From CAIKZJ01 sp964626015 (lineage in GTDB: Bacteria > Bacteroidota > Ignavibacteria > Tepidaquicellales > Tepidaquicellaceae): a stretch of 48,612 nt of DNA. The position numbers were made by a program, and so were the translations under genes. The DNA lies in the NCBI GenBank assembly GCA_964626015.1, contig CAZVCC010000023.1:1-48612 (forward strand). The letters are read 5' to 3'. Of this stretch, positions 8,384 through 15,245 are shown in pieces (position 1 is the first letter of the stretch; each line of letters starts with the position of its first letter). The notes beneath the pieces were generated by a model. That model searched no databases, was not told where the DNA came from, and saw nothing but the letters and a program-made list of their open reading frames with translations.

Positions 8384-8846
8384 TATTTTAAATACCAAAA
8401 ACATCCTGTGGGGTAATACAATAAAATTGAATAAAAAACCTAAGTTAAAACGAATACTTGAAAATATTAATGTTGATTATTCAGAAATACTTTTGAGTCT
8501 TCCATTTAAGTGTGCCTTTTCATTACCGCTTTTCTTATTCCTAAAGTACAAAATATTTTACATGTACTGGGAAGAAAACGATGGGAAGTATAAATTAGCT
8601 CTTCCGTTTGAAATAAATGTTAATCAGTTAAAAAATGACACGAATATTTGTAAGAATACTTTGAAGAAAGCTTTAAATGAATTATTAGAGTTCGGGCTAA
8701 TTGAGAAGATTGATTGGAAAAAGCCCATGCATTCCGCCTGCTATATGGTTCTCGTTAAAAATGACACTTTGATTGATAAGTTTGATGCGGATACCGGGAA
8801 AGTTGTTTATTCCGATTCTCTTTCATTTAACTTCAGTGATTTTTAG
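8376..8846 (+). CDS. Winged-helix protein, first copy of duplicated module
   Basis: The 156-residue protein has a basic N-terminus, a hydrophobic/aromatic middle segment (LPFKCAFSLPLFLFLKYK) and a winged-helix-like segment (INVNQLKNDTNICKNTLKKALNELLEFGLIEKIDW) at about residues 83-115. It aligns along its length with the product at 9359: LKRI(L/F)EN, the aromatic segment, N-T-(L/I)-(K/R)-K-A, and V-V-Y at the C-terminus. An AAGGAG site lies just before the start. Its helix-turn-helix resembles the first winged helix of the Rep-like protein at 9912, so a DNA-binding role in replication or its control is the most likely reading. Confidence 0.72.
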   Translation: MSNILNTKNILWGNTIKLNKKPKLKRILENINVDYSEILLSLPFKCAFSLPLFLFLKYKIFYMYWEENDGKYKLALPFEINVNQLKNDTNICKNTLKKALNELLEFGLIEKIDWKKPMHSACYMVLVKNDTLIDKFDADTGKVVYSDSLSFNFSDF

Positions 8847-8902
8847 GAGTTAATAAATTAAGTAAAATCAAGATAAACATATATAAAAACAGTGTTTTAT
8901 AC

Positions 8903-8933
8903 TTGACTTTTAAATTTATAAATGTTATTTTTG
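8903..8933 (+). promoter_or_regulatory. Candidate Bacteroidota-type promoter
   Basis: TTGAC at 8903 and TATTTTTG at 8926-8933 match the TTG / TAnnTTTG pattern with a 20-bp gap. The 303-nt gap 8847-9149 otherwise holds only a small CTAACC/GGTTAG hairpin (8970-8986). The promoter would drive the 9150-10934 unit with a long leader. Confidence 0.5.
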
Positions 8934-9149
8934 TATATATATAAAGGATAAAAAAATCCCTTCAGATATCTAACCCCACCGGTTAGCAATAATAATTTAT
9001 AAAAAATATCACTTTAATATTTGCATTTATCATTTTCAAATATGATTAATTCTTATAAGCAAATGTCATAAACTAATCATTTGTGCCAGGAAATATTTAA
9101 CATTTTTTGATTAGTATATAACAGATTTTGAAAATTGTAATTATTAAAA

Positions 9150-9359
9150 ATGAAAATTGAAAAAATTATACCTCTTGATATAAGAGAGATGGAAGACGGC
9201 GAGATTAGCGACCGTAAGGTAAAAGCATTAAACGCTTTTATAGAATTCTGGGAACAGCATGGTTCAATTCTATTAACGCAGAGTCATTTTAAAATAATGG
9301 ATGATATATATAACATATCTCAGGGACAATTAGAATGGCTGGAAAGGATAAACGCGTAA
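9150..9359 (+). CDS. Small protein, second copy of duplicated module
   Basis: The 69-residue product resembles the 62-residue product at 8195 in size, acidity, helical pattern and position before a winged-helix gene. Its middle (KALNAFIEFWEQHGSILLTQSHFKIMDDIY) lines up with the equivalent part of the first copy around the shared QHG. There is no strong Shine-Dalgarno site before the ATG at 9150. Its TAA overlaps the ATG of the next gene by one base (TAATG), a typical coupling arrangement. It has no recognised domain; an accessory role for the downstream DNA-binding proteins is inferred from conserved linkage. Confidence 0.72.
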   Translation: MKIEKIIPLDIREMEDGEISDRKVKALNAFIEFWEQHGSILLTQSHFKIMDDIYNISQGQLEWLERINA

Positions 9360-9907
9360 TGGAAACGGTAATTCTAAATTCGATACAGAAGGTCGTAGTC
9401 GAAGAAGCTTTAAGAAGAGAACGAGAGAAGAAGAAAAATAAATTTAAACGTAAACGAAAAACCCATTTCAATAACGCGAATCTAAAAAGGATTTTTGAAA
9501 ATGTTACGAAGACAATTGATTTCTCAGATGTGTTGTTTGAAATTCCTTGGACTTGTTTCTTTAGCCTCTACCTCTATTTAATATTGAAGTCAAAAGTGAA
9601 GTTTATTGATTGGATTGAAGATCCTCCGTCTTATTACTCAAAAATAGCGGTCTCTCAAGATTTGAATATAATGCAGCTGAGCAGAGAATATAATGTTAAT
9701 CGCAACACGATCAGAAAAGCATATTTTGAACTTGTTCGTTACAAGCTTATAGAATCTACTCCAGAAATAAAACCATTTCACAAGAGTTGTAAATCAATTC
9801 TTGTATATAATGATGCCTTTATACGCTTTTTTGATAAAGACTTAGGACACGTTGTTTATACAAATGGAGTTCCGTACAATTTTTTTAATAAACCAAAAAA
9901 TAATTAA
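9359..9907 (+). CDS. Winged-helix protein, second copy of duplicated module
   Basis: The product (182 residues from the ATG at 9359) has a very basic N-terminal helix (EEALRREREKKKNKFKRKRK), an aromatic segment (IPWTCFFSLYLYLILK) and a helix-turn-helix with wing (LNIMQLSREYNVNRNTIRKAYFELVRYKLIES). It is a clear paralog of the product at 8376 but carries a longer basic extension. I prefer the start at 9359 over the ATG at 9335 because GGAAAGGA precedes it and it forms a TAATG junction with the upstream gene. It lies 4 nt before the Rep-like gene, so the three genes form one unit. Confidence 0.75.
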   Translation: METVILNSIQKVVVEEALRREREKKKNKFKRKRKTHFNNANLKRIFENVTKTIDFSDVLFEIPWTCFFSLYLYLILKSKVKFIDWIEDPPSYYSKIAVSQDLNIMQLSREYNVNRNTIRKAYFELVRYKLIESTPEIKPFHKSCKSILVYNDAFIRFFDKDLGHVVYTNGVPYNFFNKPKNN

Positions 9908-9911
9908 AAAT

Positions 9912-10934
9912 ATGAAACAAAGAGATGACAATTACCACGTTCCAATTACACCAGAGTTTTTATTCGATAAATATAAAGTATTTTCAAATAATTATTCACC
10001 ATGGGTGTATGTAGCAGTTAAACATAATTATGAATATTATTTACAGCATGCACCAAATAAATTATTCAATATTGATGCTAATTCAATGGCAGCTTACTAC
10101 GCCACTACACCTGCAACTATTTATGATTCAATTAATGAACTTATATCAGCTGGACTTTTGGAAAAAAGTAAAAGGAAATATCGTTTATTTGATGACAGCA
10201 AGTATGTGAGAAAATTCGGTAATACCGAGGATGACAGCTGGAAAAAGTTTCCTAAATTTATTAAAGTATACCAAAATGCATATGATGATTTACTTTTAAG
10301 TATAAAGAGAGAGATTCTTCCGATGGGGACTAATAAAAGATTAATCGTTAAATGTTTGAGACTGTATTACTATTTAATGGCATTTGACCGGCATTGCCTT
10401 TTAAAGAATGAACCGATTCTGGAGGCTGGATTGACTCAAACATCAATTGAAAGAAATCTGGGAATAGATCATAAAGTGGTGAAATTCCTGCTGTCAGTAT
10501 TAAATGACATAGGATATATAAAACTTGAAGATGGAAAAATATTTACTTTAAACAAGGATTTGTACGATCCAAATAAGTACTCATTAAAGAAACGGGAAGG
10601 CGAAACTGATTTTGATAAAAATTGGATAAAAGATTTTGAAAGAAAAACCGTACCAGTTTCAAGTAAAAAGGATGATTCTCCTGCACCGATAGAAGTGAAA
10701 GTGCCGGATAGTTTTATCGGTTATTTCAAATCAGATGACGGTAAATGGATCAGCATTATTTATTATAGTAAACAGTATAAATCAATAATGTTAGGAGGAT
10801 GGTGTTATGGTGACGGAATTCCACGGACTGTTGAAGAATTCAATATTGGAAATGAATTACTTCAAATGGGAAAGATGTCCCAATACTATAACCCTGAGAA
10901 TTACTGGAAGTATAAACCACTAAAAGCAGCATAA
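9912..10934 (+). CDS. Replication-initiator-like protein, two winged helices
   Basis: The 340-residue product, starting at ATG 9912, contains two predicted winged-helix segments. The first, at about 30-95, includes SMAAYYATTPATIYDSINEL followed by ISAGLLEKSKRKYRLF. The second, at about 150-235, includes LTQTSIERNLGIDHKVVKFL followed by LSVLNDIGYIKLEDGKIFTL. The C-terminal 80 residues form a separate beta-rich domain. Tandem winged helices are the hallmark of iteron-binding plasmid initiators of the Rep_3/RepA class, and five direct repeats with helical spacing begin 18 bp after its stop codon. I cannot show membership of a named Rep family from sequence alone. An alternative is a phage-type DNA-binding replication protein. 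Confidence 0.65.
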   Translation: MKQRDDNYHVPITPEFLFDKYKVFSNNYSPWVYVAVKHNYEYYLQHAPNKLFNIDANSMAAYYATTPATIYDSINELISAGLLEKSKRKYRLFDDSKYVRKFGNTEDDSWKKFPKFIKVYQNAYDDLLLSIKREILPMGTNKRLIVKCLRLYYYLMAFDRHCLLKNEPILEAGLTQTSIERNLGIDHKVVKFLLSVLNDIGYIKLEDGKIFTLNKDLYDPNKYSLKKREGETDFDKNWIKDFERKTVPVSSKKDDSPAPIEVKVPDSFIGYFKSDDGKWISIIYYSKQYKSIMLGGWCYGDGIPRTVEEFNIGNELLQMGKMSQYYNPENYWKYKPLKAA

Positions 10935-10951
10935 AATGGATTTTAAGGTGC

Positions 10952-11070
10952 GGGACTTACTTTATTATAAAAAACAGATTATAGGGACCTACTATAAAGT
11001 GGTATGGGACTTACTTGATAAAATGTTCATTAGGTATGGGACTTACTTGAGTATAGTGTGGGTGTTACTT
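10952..11070 (+). repeat. Five iterons, consensus GGGACTTACTT: candidate replication origin
   Basis: Direct repeats start at 10952 (GGGACTTACTT), 10984 (GGGACCTACTA), 11006 and 11038 (both exact, each preceded by GGTAT and followed by G) and 11060 (GGGTGTTACTT). The steps are 32, 22, 32 and 22 bp, about three and two helical turns, so all repeats face the same side of the DNA. They lie immediately downstream of the Rep-like gene. The open frame running through them (10936-11211) is best explained as fortuitous. Confidence 0.75.
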
Positions 11071-11211
11071 GAAGAAAATGAAGTACAAAATCAGCCGAAA
11101 GCAAATACAGTAAAGGGTTTAGCCGATATTGTGTTCCTCCTAATAGATCTTAATAGATATAAATATAATAGAATAACAATATACGTTTCTAACGAAACGA
11201 TGTTGTTTTAA

Positions 11212-11424
11212 GATTTTTTAAAGAACTTTCTTTCACTCTAAGTATAATATTTCAAGTGACCGCGACTTACAATACATATTTATTTAACTGAATAAAAACA
11301 AATTCCTTGAATTAATAGAACCAAGTAACGTTTTTGAAAATCGAGGGAGTAGCTTGAAACCTTTAATTAACAGTAAGAATCAACGTTTTTTAAAATCAGC
11401 AGAGTTATGCAACTCCCTAAGTTA
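11212..11424. other. AT-rich noncoding stretch after the iterons
   Basis: No gene is visible. The stretch contains an isolated half-iteron (GACTTAC at about 11261), AT-rich blocks that could serve as an unwinding region, and an imperfect direct repeat of AACGTTTTTkAAAATC at 11327 and 11382. An AGGGAGT (11344-11350) can pair with ACTCCCT (11412-11418), in competition with a local GAGTT/AACTC hairpin at 11402-11415. Confidence 0.5.
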
Positions 11425-11475
11425 GCATTACGCGGCGGCACACTTCCGATTCCGGAGTACACTACCGCGTGATGC
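11425..11475. repeat. Stem-loop A beside the 162-aa gene
   Basis: GCATTACGCGG (11425-11435) pairs with CCGCGTGATGC (11465-11475) over 11 bp with one G-T pair. An inner ACTTCCG/CGGAGT stem is also present. The words ATTACGCG and TACCGCGTG recur in the stem-loop on the other side of the 11569-12057 gene. Confidence 0.7.
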
Positions 11476-11568
11476 ACACCACCAGGCTATACTAAAACAA
11501 AATCACAAATATGACTAAATTAATCGCTCATAATTGTGACATTACTTAAAAATTAAAACAACATTAAA

Positions 11569-12057
11569 ATGACAATCAAAACTAAAAAAGCCAGATCACA
11601 AAACATAATATACTTCATATCAGATTTCACCCCTGACCCTGACCGTGGGTACGAACTCAAGTGCCACTTACTAGCAACACCCGAACCATACGGGATTTCT
11701 ACTGATTACGTGCTGCACGATCTTCAATTGGACACTGACGCCGCCGATTCACTGTGCATGAATTTAAGATACAGGCACCGTGACGATGCCACACAGGTTT
11801 TAGTCATATCATTCGTATTTCCGCCGGTAGATGACATTTTCATTGACTACATATACCTACATGGCGGGCAGTCCGACGCAGGCAACCTGAAGTTTCGTGC
11901 CCAAGCTTGCGACAGCGTAAAAGCAATTTTGGAACTCATACTAAACCGCCAAAAAGGTGAGCACTGCTCTACGTGTGCCTACCAATACAAACTACAACTG
12001 TCCGGTAAATGTGATGATTTCTACGAACGCAACATGTGTCTTAATTCAGCTGCGTAA
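11569..12057 (+). CDS. Hypothetical protein with C-terminal CxxC motif, 162 aa
   Basis: The protein ends in CSTCAYQYKLQLSGKC, the same pattern as the tail of the 213-residue product at 7315, which suggests a shared small metal-binding module. The body is mixed alpha/beta (VLVISFVFPPVDDIFIDYIYLHGG). Codon use is visibly richer in G and C than in the neighbouring genes (runs such as GACGCCGCC and CGCCAA), so it probably had a different origin. Related stem-loops flank it on both sides. No Shine-Dalgarno site is evident before ATG 11569. The function is unknown. Confidence 0.7.
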   Translation: MTIKTKKARSQNIIYFISDFTPDPDRGYELKCHLLATPEPYGISTDYVLHDLQLDTDAADSLCMNLRYRHRDDATQVLVISFVFPPVDDIFIDYIYLHGGQSDAGNLKFRAQACDSVKAILELILNRQKGEHCSTCAYQYKLQLSGKCDDFYERNMCLNSAA

Positions 12058-12059
12058 TA

Positions 12060-12113
12060 TTCCGAGGTAGTGAATTACAATAGATGGCAAATATTTCCGA
12101 GGTAGTGAATTAC
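12060..12113 (+). repeat. Two direct copies of TTCCGAGGTAGTGAATTAC
   Basis: The 19-bp sequence occurs at 12060-12078 and 12095-12113, a 35-bp step, directly after the 162-residue gene. A partial inverted copy, TACCTCGGA, is at 12159-12167. Confidence 0.85.
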
Positions 12114-12167
12114 GCGATTGTAACCCGGTTTTGCCGGGGGCGGTACCGCGTGGATTATACCTCGGAG
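12096..12167. repeat. Stem-loop B beside the 162-aa gene
   Basis: Nested pairing can be drawn: TCCGAGGTA (12096-12104) with TACCTCGGA (12159-12167), then ACGCG with CGCGT, then CCCGG with CCGGG around TTTTG. The middle pair sits in the same ATTACGCG / TACCGCGTG words found in stem-loop A. This could be a structured RNA element or a DNA cruciform. Confidence 0.65.
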
Positions 12168-12186
12168 AAATTTCCCTCACTAAAAA

Positions 12187-12303
12187 ATAAGGGTATCTCT
12201 ACCCTTATAAGTATTATACCACACTTTATTTCTTCATTTGACTTATTATAAAAAATAATTAATTTCCATAAATTAATAATCCACAAATCTACCGTGGGAT
12301 TAT
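12187..12303. repeat. Two further hairpins
   Basis: ATAAGGGTA/TACCCTTAT (12187-12208) is a perfect 9-bp stem with a TCTC loop. TAATAATCCAC faces GTGGGATTATTA (12272-12303) with one unpaired base. Neither is followed by a T-run, so they are not ordinary terminators. No gene lies between them. Confidence 0.6.
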
Positions 12304-12347
12304 TACGTTCTTTACATAAGATTTTATTACGTAGCGATTTTACGTTT

Positions 12348-12497
12348 CCTCACGAAAACTGGTAATTTTCTATTCAAGGAAAACGTGGAATGAAGCTGCG
12401 TCCCACATATATGGGACGCGCTTTATTGTTCATGTTTCCTTGAAGGGCATACCAGTGCCTCGTGAGGGATGTGGCTCTAAAGTTGCGTCCCTTTTTT
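12348..12497 (+). ncRNA. Structured RNA candidate ending in a terminator
   Basis: A long interrupted hairpin is built from four stems in order: CCTCACG/CGTGAGG (12348-12354 with 12461-12467), ACTGGTA/TACCAGT (12358-12364 with 12450-12456), TTCAAGGAAA/TTTCCTTGAA (12373-12382 with 12435-12444, extended by 4 pairs past one bulge) and GCGTCCCA/TGGGACGC (12398-12405 with 12412-12419). It is followed by GGGATG/CGTCCC (12466-12471 with 12486-12491) and six T, a Rho-independent terminator. GCGTCCC of the terminator is identical to the apical stem's 5' arm, so the two could exchange. No known RNA family is recognised. Confidence 0.65.
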
Positions 12498-12507
12498 ATT
12501 GCATTAA

Positions 12508-12535
12508 TATTATACCTCAATATTCAGGTATAATA
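12508..12535 (+). promoter_or_regulatory. Inverted repeat overlapping a TATAAT box
   Basis: TATTATACCT (12508-12517) and AGGTATAATA (12526-12535) are perfect inverted repeats with an 8-bp spacer. TATAAT at 12529-12534 lies 39 bp before the gene at 12574 and could be its -10 box under control of a dimeric repressor. No convincing -35 is present. Confidence 0.4.
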
Positions 12536-12573
12536 CGTTTAGAAAGAATTTTTGTAAACTAATATTATAAAAT

Positions 12574-13110
12574 ATGAAAATATATATTTTGATTTTTATT
12601 GTTGCAGTTCTATTTCTTAATTATCTAAACACATGTTATTCACAAACAGCAAAAGAATATTATCAAAGTGGCCTTACAAAATTTAAGAACGATAAATATT
12701 CTGAAGCAATTCAAGATCTAAAAAAAGCAATTGAGATTAATTCAAAATCAAATGAATTCAGTAAAAGTTATTTACAGGGTTCCTATAGTATTATCGGAAC
12801 TAGTTATTGTAATTCTGAATATTACGAGGAAGCCATTCCTTACCTTAATAAATTTCTTGAATTAAAAATAAATTGTGAGGACTATTTTACAAGAGGTATT
12901 TGTTATAGCGAACTTCAGGAAAATATCAGCGCTATTGAAGATTATACGAATGCAATTAAATTAAAACCAGATTTTGCGTTTGCTTATGCAAATCGAGGTA
13001 TCATTTATTTAAATCTTGGACATCGAGAAGAAGCATGTCAGGATTTTAAAAAAGCATTAGACTTAGGAGACAATGAAATAAAAAGTCATTATAAAAAGTA
13101 TTGTAATTAA
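12574..13110 (+). CDS. Exported TPR-repeat protein
   Basis: The 178-residue product has an N-terminal signal peptide (IYILIFIVAVLFLNYLNTCYSQ). About four TPR-like helix pairs follow, including AKEYYQSGLTKFKNDKYSEA, YLNKFLELKINCEDYFTRG and AFAYANRGIIYLNLGHREEA. It ends with the family-typical DLGDNEIKSHYKKYC. TPR proteins mediate protein-protein contacts; export places this one in the periplasm or at the membrane. A cysteine near the cleavage site does not form a good lipobox. It is the first gene of a five-gene run of secreted proteins on the plus strand and follows a possible promoter/operator at 12508. Confidence 0.82.
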   Translation: MKIYILIFIVAVLFLNYLNTCYSQTAKEYYQSGLTKFKNDKYSEAIQDLKKAIEINSKSNEFSKSYLQGSYSIIGTSYCNSEYYEEAIPYLNKFLELKINCEDYFTRGICYSELQENISAIEDYTNAIKLKPDFAFAYANRGIIYLNLGHREEACQDFKKALDLGDNEIKSHYKKYCN

Positions 13111-13139
13111 CAATAAAAAACAAAATAACTGACGAAATT

Positions 13140-13637
13140 ATGATAAACAAATTAATTTCAAAGTATAAAATAGTAACTATATTATTTTTACTGTGTTTGT
13201 TTTTTTCTTGTAAGGATAATTCAAATAAAAGTAATGTTTATAACAATAATCAAACCACGCAGAGTGTTCAGAAAAATTCCTCCGATCTGGTGAAAGAAGA
13301 AATATTCAAAACTATCACCTACATATTAGATATATATCCTGATGAGGTCGATGAGAAGAAAAGGGCAGAGGAAAGAAAGATGGGATATCAAGTGCATGTT
13401 ACCACACCTCGTTGGATGGTAATTAAAGGTAAATTAAATAAAGAAGGTTTTAGAAAAGTAAATATAAGCAATTTTAGCTTTAGTTCTTATAATGGATTAT
13501 TTGATAGATTTAAAGCAAGATTAGAGGATACTGAAACTGTATTCTTTCAAAGTGATTCTTATCAAGGTCATAAAGTCGTAATCGCAATAGCTGTAAATAA
13601 TAGTGGCGTAAAAGATAGAGAAATAAAAATAGATTAA
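13140..13637 (+). CDS. Putative lipoprotein, 165 aa
   Basis: A lipoprotein signal is clear: a basic N-terminus, the hydrophobic run IVTILFLLCLFF, and the lipobox FFSC followed by KDN. Lysine and aspartate just after the lipidated cysteine resemble the surface-export signal described for Bacteroidota lipoproteins, so surface exposure is possible. The mature part contains a charged segment (DEVDEKKRAEERK) and beta-like strands, with no domain that I recognise. It follows the TPR gene by 29 nt and precedes another lipoprotein by 21 nt, suggesting a common transcript. Confidence 0.75.
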   Translation: MINKLISKYKIVTILFLLCLFFSCKDNSNKSNVYNNNQTTQSVQKNSSDLVKEEIFKTITYILDIYPDEVDEKKRAEERKMGYQVHVTTPRWMVIKGKLNKEGFRKVNISNFSFSSYNGLFDRFKARLEDTETVFFQSDSYQGHKVVIAIAVNNSGVKDREIKID

Positions 13638-13658
13638 TAAATTTAAAATAATTATTTT

Positions 13659-14144
13659 ATGAATACTTTATTACCACGTTCATTTATTATCTTTGTATTA
13701 TTAATAATAAGCATATCGATTATTTCGTGTAAAGATGATAAATCTTCTACTGAAACAAAGAATTTACCAGTCCCAAAACCAGTTATTGAAAAGAAATACA
13801 AATTGAAATTAGGCACCATGTATTTATATTCAACGTCAACAATATCTGCATATTGGGAGTTCACAAATAATTCATCTGATTATATTGACCAAATTAATTT
13901 TGATGCATATTATTCGTGCTGTGCTAACAGCGCATTTGGAATTAAATTTAAAAATATAGGTCCGGGCAAAACGGTCAAAACAGAAGATTTATTAAAAGGT
14001 TCTGGTAGATTAAATATGATTGATATAAAAAGTGTGGATTTAACTTTAGTAAGATTTATGGTAAATGGTAAACATGACTCTGATGCTAAAGAAAAAATCG
14101 AAATATTACCAAATAAATATGATAGGAAGATTACGTTAAAATAA
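13659..14144 (+). CDS. Putative lipoprotein, 161 aa
   Basis: The N-terminus is a lipoprotein signal (FIIFVLLIISISIISC) followed by KDDKSS, which fits the K-(D/E)2 type of surface-export signal known from Capnocytophaga lipoproteins. The mature domain is beta-rich (YLYSTSTISAYWEFTNNSSD, then residues leading to a CC pair and GIKFKNIGPGKTV). This resembles an immunoglobulin-like or FxLYD/DUF4352-like sandwich, but the match is not strong enough to name a family. It lies in the five-gene cluster of secreted proteins. The target and substrate are unknown. Confidence 0.72.
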   Translation: MNTLLPRSFIIFVLLIISISIISCKDDKSSTETKNLPVPKPVIEKKYKLKLGTMYLYSTSTISAYWEFTNNSSDYIDQINFDAYYSCCANSAFGIKFKNIGPGKTVKTEDLLKGSGRLNMIDIKSVDLTLVRFMVNGKHDSDAKEKIEILPNKYDRKITLK

Positions 14145-14172
14145 TCTATTACTTAATATTTTTATAATTAAC

Positions 14173-14673
14173 ATGAATAATAATATATCAAGTTTCATGA
14201 CCGTAATTCTCGTATCTGGATTATTACTATATTTATTCTCTTGCAAAAATAATCAGAATATTCAATTACCAAAAAATCAAAACAAATATGAGAAAAATAT
14301 AACTGAAAATGTAAAAACCGACGAGGATGAAAAAATACCTGATAAAATTAATTGGCGCGGGACTTATAAATACGAAGATGAATCTCACATCATAAAACTA
14401 ATTATTAATCCAAACAACAAAGCATTTTTTGAGGGAGAAGATACTTTTGGTCCGACGCATAAATTCGAATGTACTTATAAATTAAATGGTAATGCAATTG
14501 AAATATATTTCAGCAAAGTCCTATTCGATAAAATTAATATTAAGAAATTAATTAAGAATCCAAAATCTCCGCTTTATATTTTATCGTATGATAAAGATGT
14601 ACTATACACACAAACACAATTTGACTCATATGGATTGGAAAGCAAAAACATTTACTTCAATAAACAAAAATAA
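14173..14673 (+). CDS. Putative lipoprotein, 166 aa
   Basis: The first 24 residues form a lipoprotein signal with lipobox YLFSC followed by KNN. The mature protein has an asparagine/lysine-rich linker and then a compact beta domain (WRGTYKYEDESHIIKLIINP, then FEGEDTFGPTHKFECTYKLN). This pattern of a W-x-G-x-Y opening followed by repeated antiparallel strands is like lipocalin-type or META-like small binding domains in other lipoproteins, but I cannot assign one. It is part of the plus-strand secreted-protein cluster, 28 nt after its neighbour. Confidence 0.72.
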   Translation: MNNNISSFMTVILVSGLLLYLFSCKNNQNIQLPKNQNKYEKNITENVKTDEDEKIPDKINWRGTYKYEDESHIIKLIINPNNKAFFEGEDTFGPTHKFECTYKLNGNAIEIYFSKVLFDKINIKKLIKNPKSPLYILSYDKDVLYTQTQFDSYGLESKNIYFNKQK

Positions 14674-14696
14674 TTTAAAATTTATAATCATATATT

Positions 14697-15212
14697 ATGA
14701 AACCTTATCATTTATTTTTATTGGTAATTATAATCCTGATATCTGGCTGTGGTGACAAAAAATACAAGCAAAGTAAATACTCAGATATTAAGTTTGAATA
14801 CAAAAAAACAGAGTTGGAATTCACAAACTTGAAATCTAATATCGAAGTTCAAGAAAGATGGCTTAATGGAAAACCTGCTGGTCGATTAGCCATTTTGTTT
14901 AGTATTAAAAACAAATCGAATAAAGCGGTAGAGTTGAATAAAAGCGATTTTAAAGTATTTCTTCCTTCAAGTGATACATACTACCCTGGTGATTTATCTA
15001 GAACATTGGATGATATTGATAAAGATAATCTTACAGAGACTCAGGAAAATATTATAATGCCTGGAAAAGAAGCAAATTTTGAATCAATATATTGGTTTCC
15101 ATATTCCAACAAAAATGAATATTATGATGATATTAAATGGAATATACAAAATGGAAGTGACAATATAATAGTAATATTATTAGAACCGAAGTTTGGAATT
15201 GCAAATTATTAA
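14697..15212 (+). CDS. Putative lipoprotein, DUF4352-like, 171 aa
   Basis: A short lipoprotein signal (LFLLVIIILISGC) with +2 glycine and then DKK begins the protein. The mature domain contains the pattern typical of small extracellular immunoglobulin-like domains of the DUF4352/DUF4354 sort: a strand ending in LAILFSIKNKSNKAVELNKS, then DFKVFLPSSDTYYP, and later a P-G-x-E-A-x-F motif (MPGKEANFESIYWF). Such domains bind partners outside the membrane in many bacteria. Family naming is tentative. It is the fourth lipoprotein-type gene in the run starting at 12574. Confidence 0.72.
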   Translation: MKPYHLFLLVIIILISGCGDKKYKQSKYSDIKFEYKKTELEFTNLKSNIEVQERWLNGKPAGRLAILFSIKNKSNKAVELNKSDFKVFLPSSDTYYPGDLSRTLDDIDKDNLTETQENIIMPGKEANFESIYWFPYSNKNEYYDDIKWNIQNGSDNIIVILLEPKFGIANY

Positions 15213-15245
15213 GATTATATCACAAATTAATTAATAAACATTTAA

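Noticed and set aside
10936..11211. Open frame of 91 codons after the Rep-like gene
   Set aside because: It runs through the five iterons, which dictate its repeated GTY/DLL-like residues. There is no RBS and it has no protein-like character, so the DNA repeats are the better explanation.
12096..12167. Integron attC site
   Set aside because: The stem-loop lacks recognisable core sites (GTTRRRY with its complement) and no integron-type integrase is present; the resident integrase is of the tRNA-targeting type.
12348..12497. Retron msr-msd RNA
   Set aside because: The fold is suggestive of a structured RNA, but no reverse transcriptase is encoded anywhere in the window.
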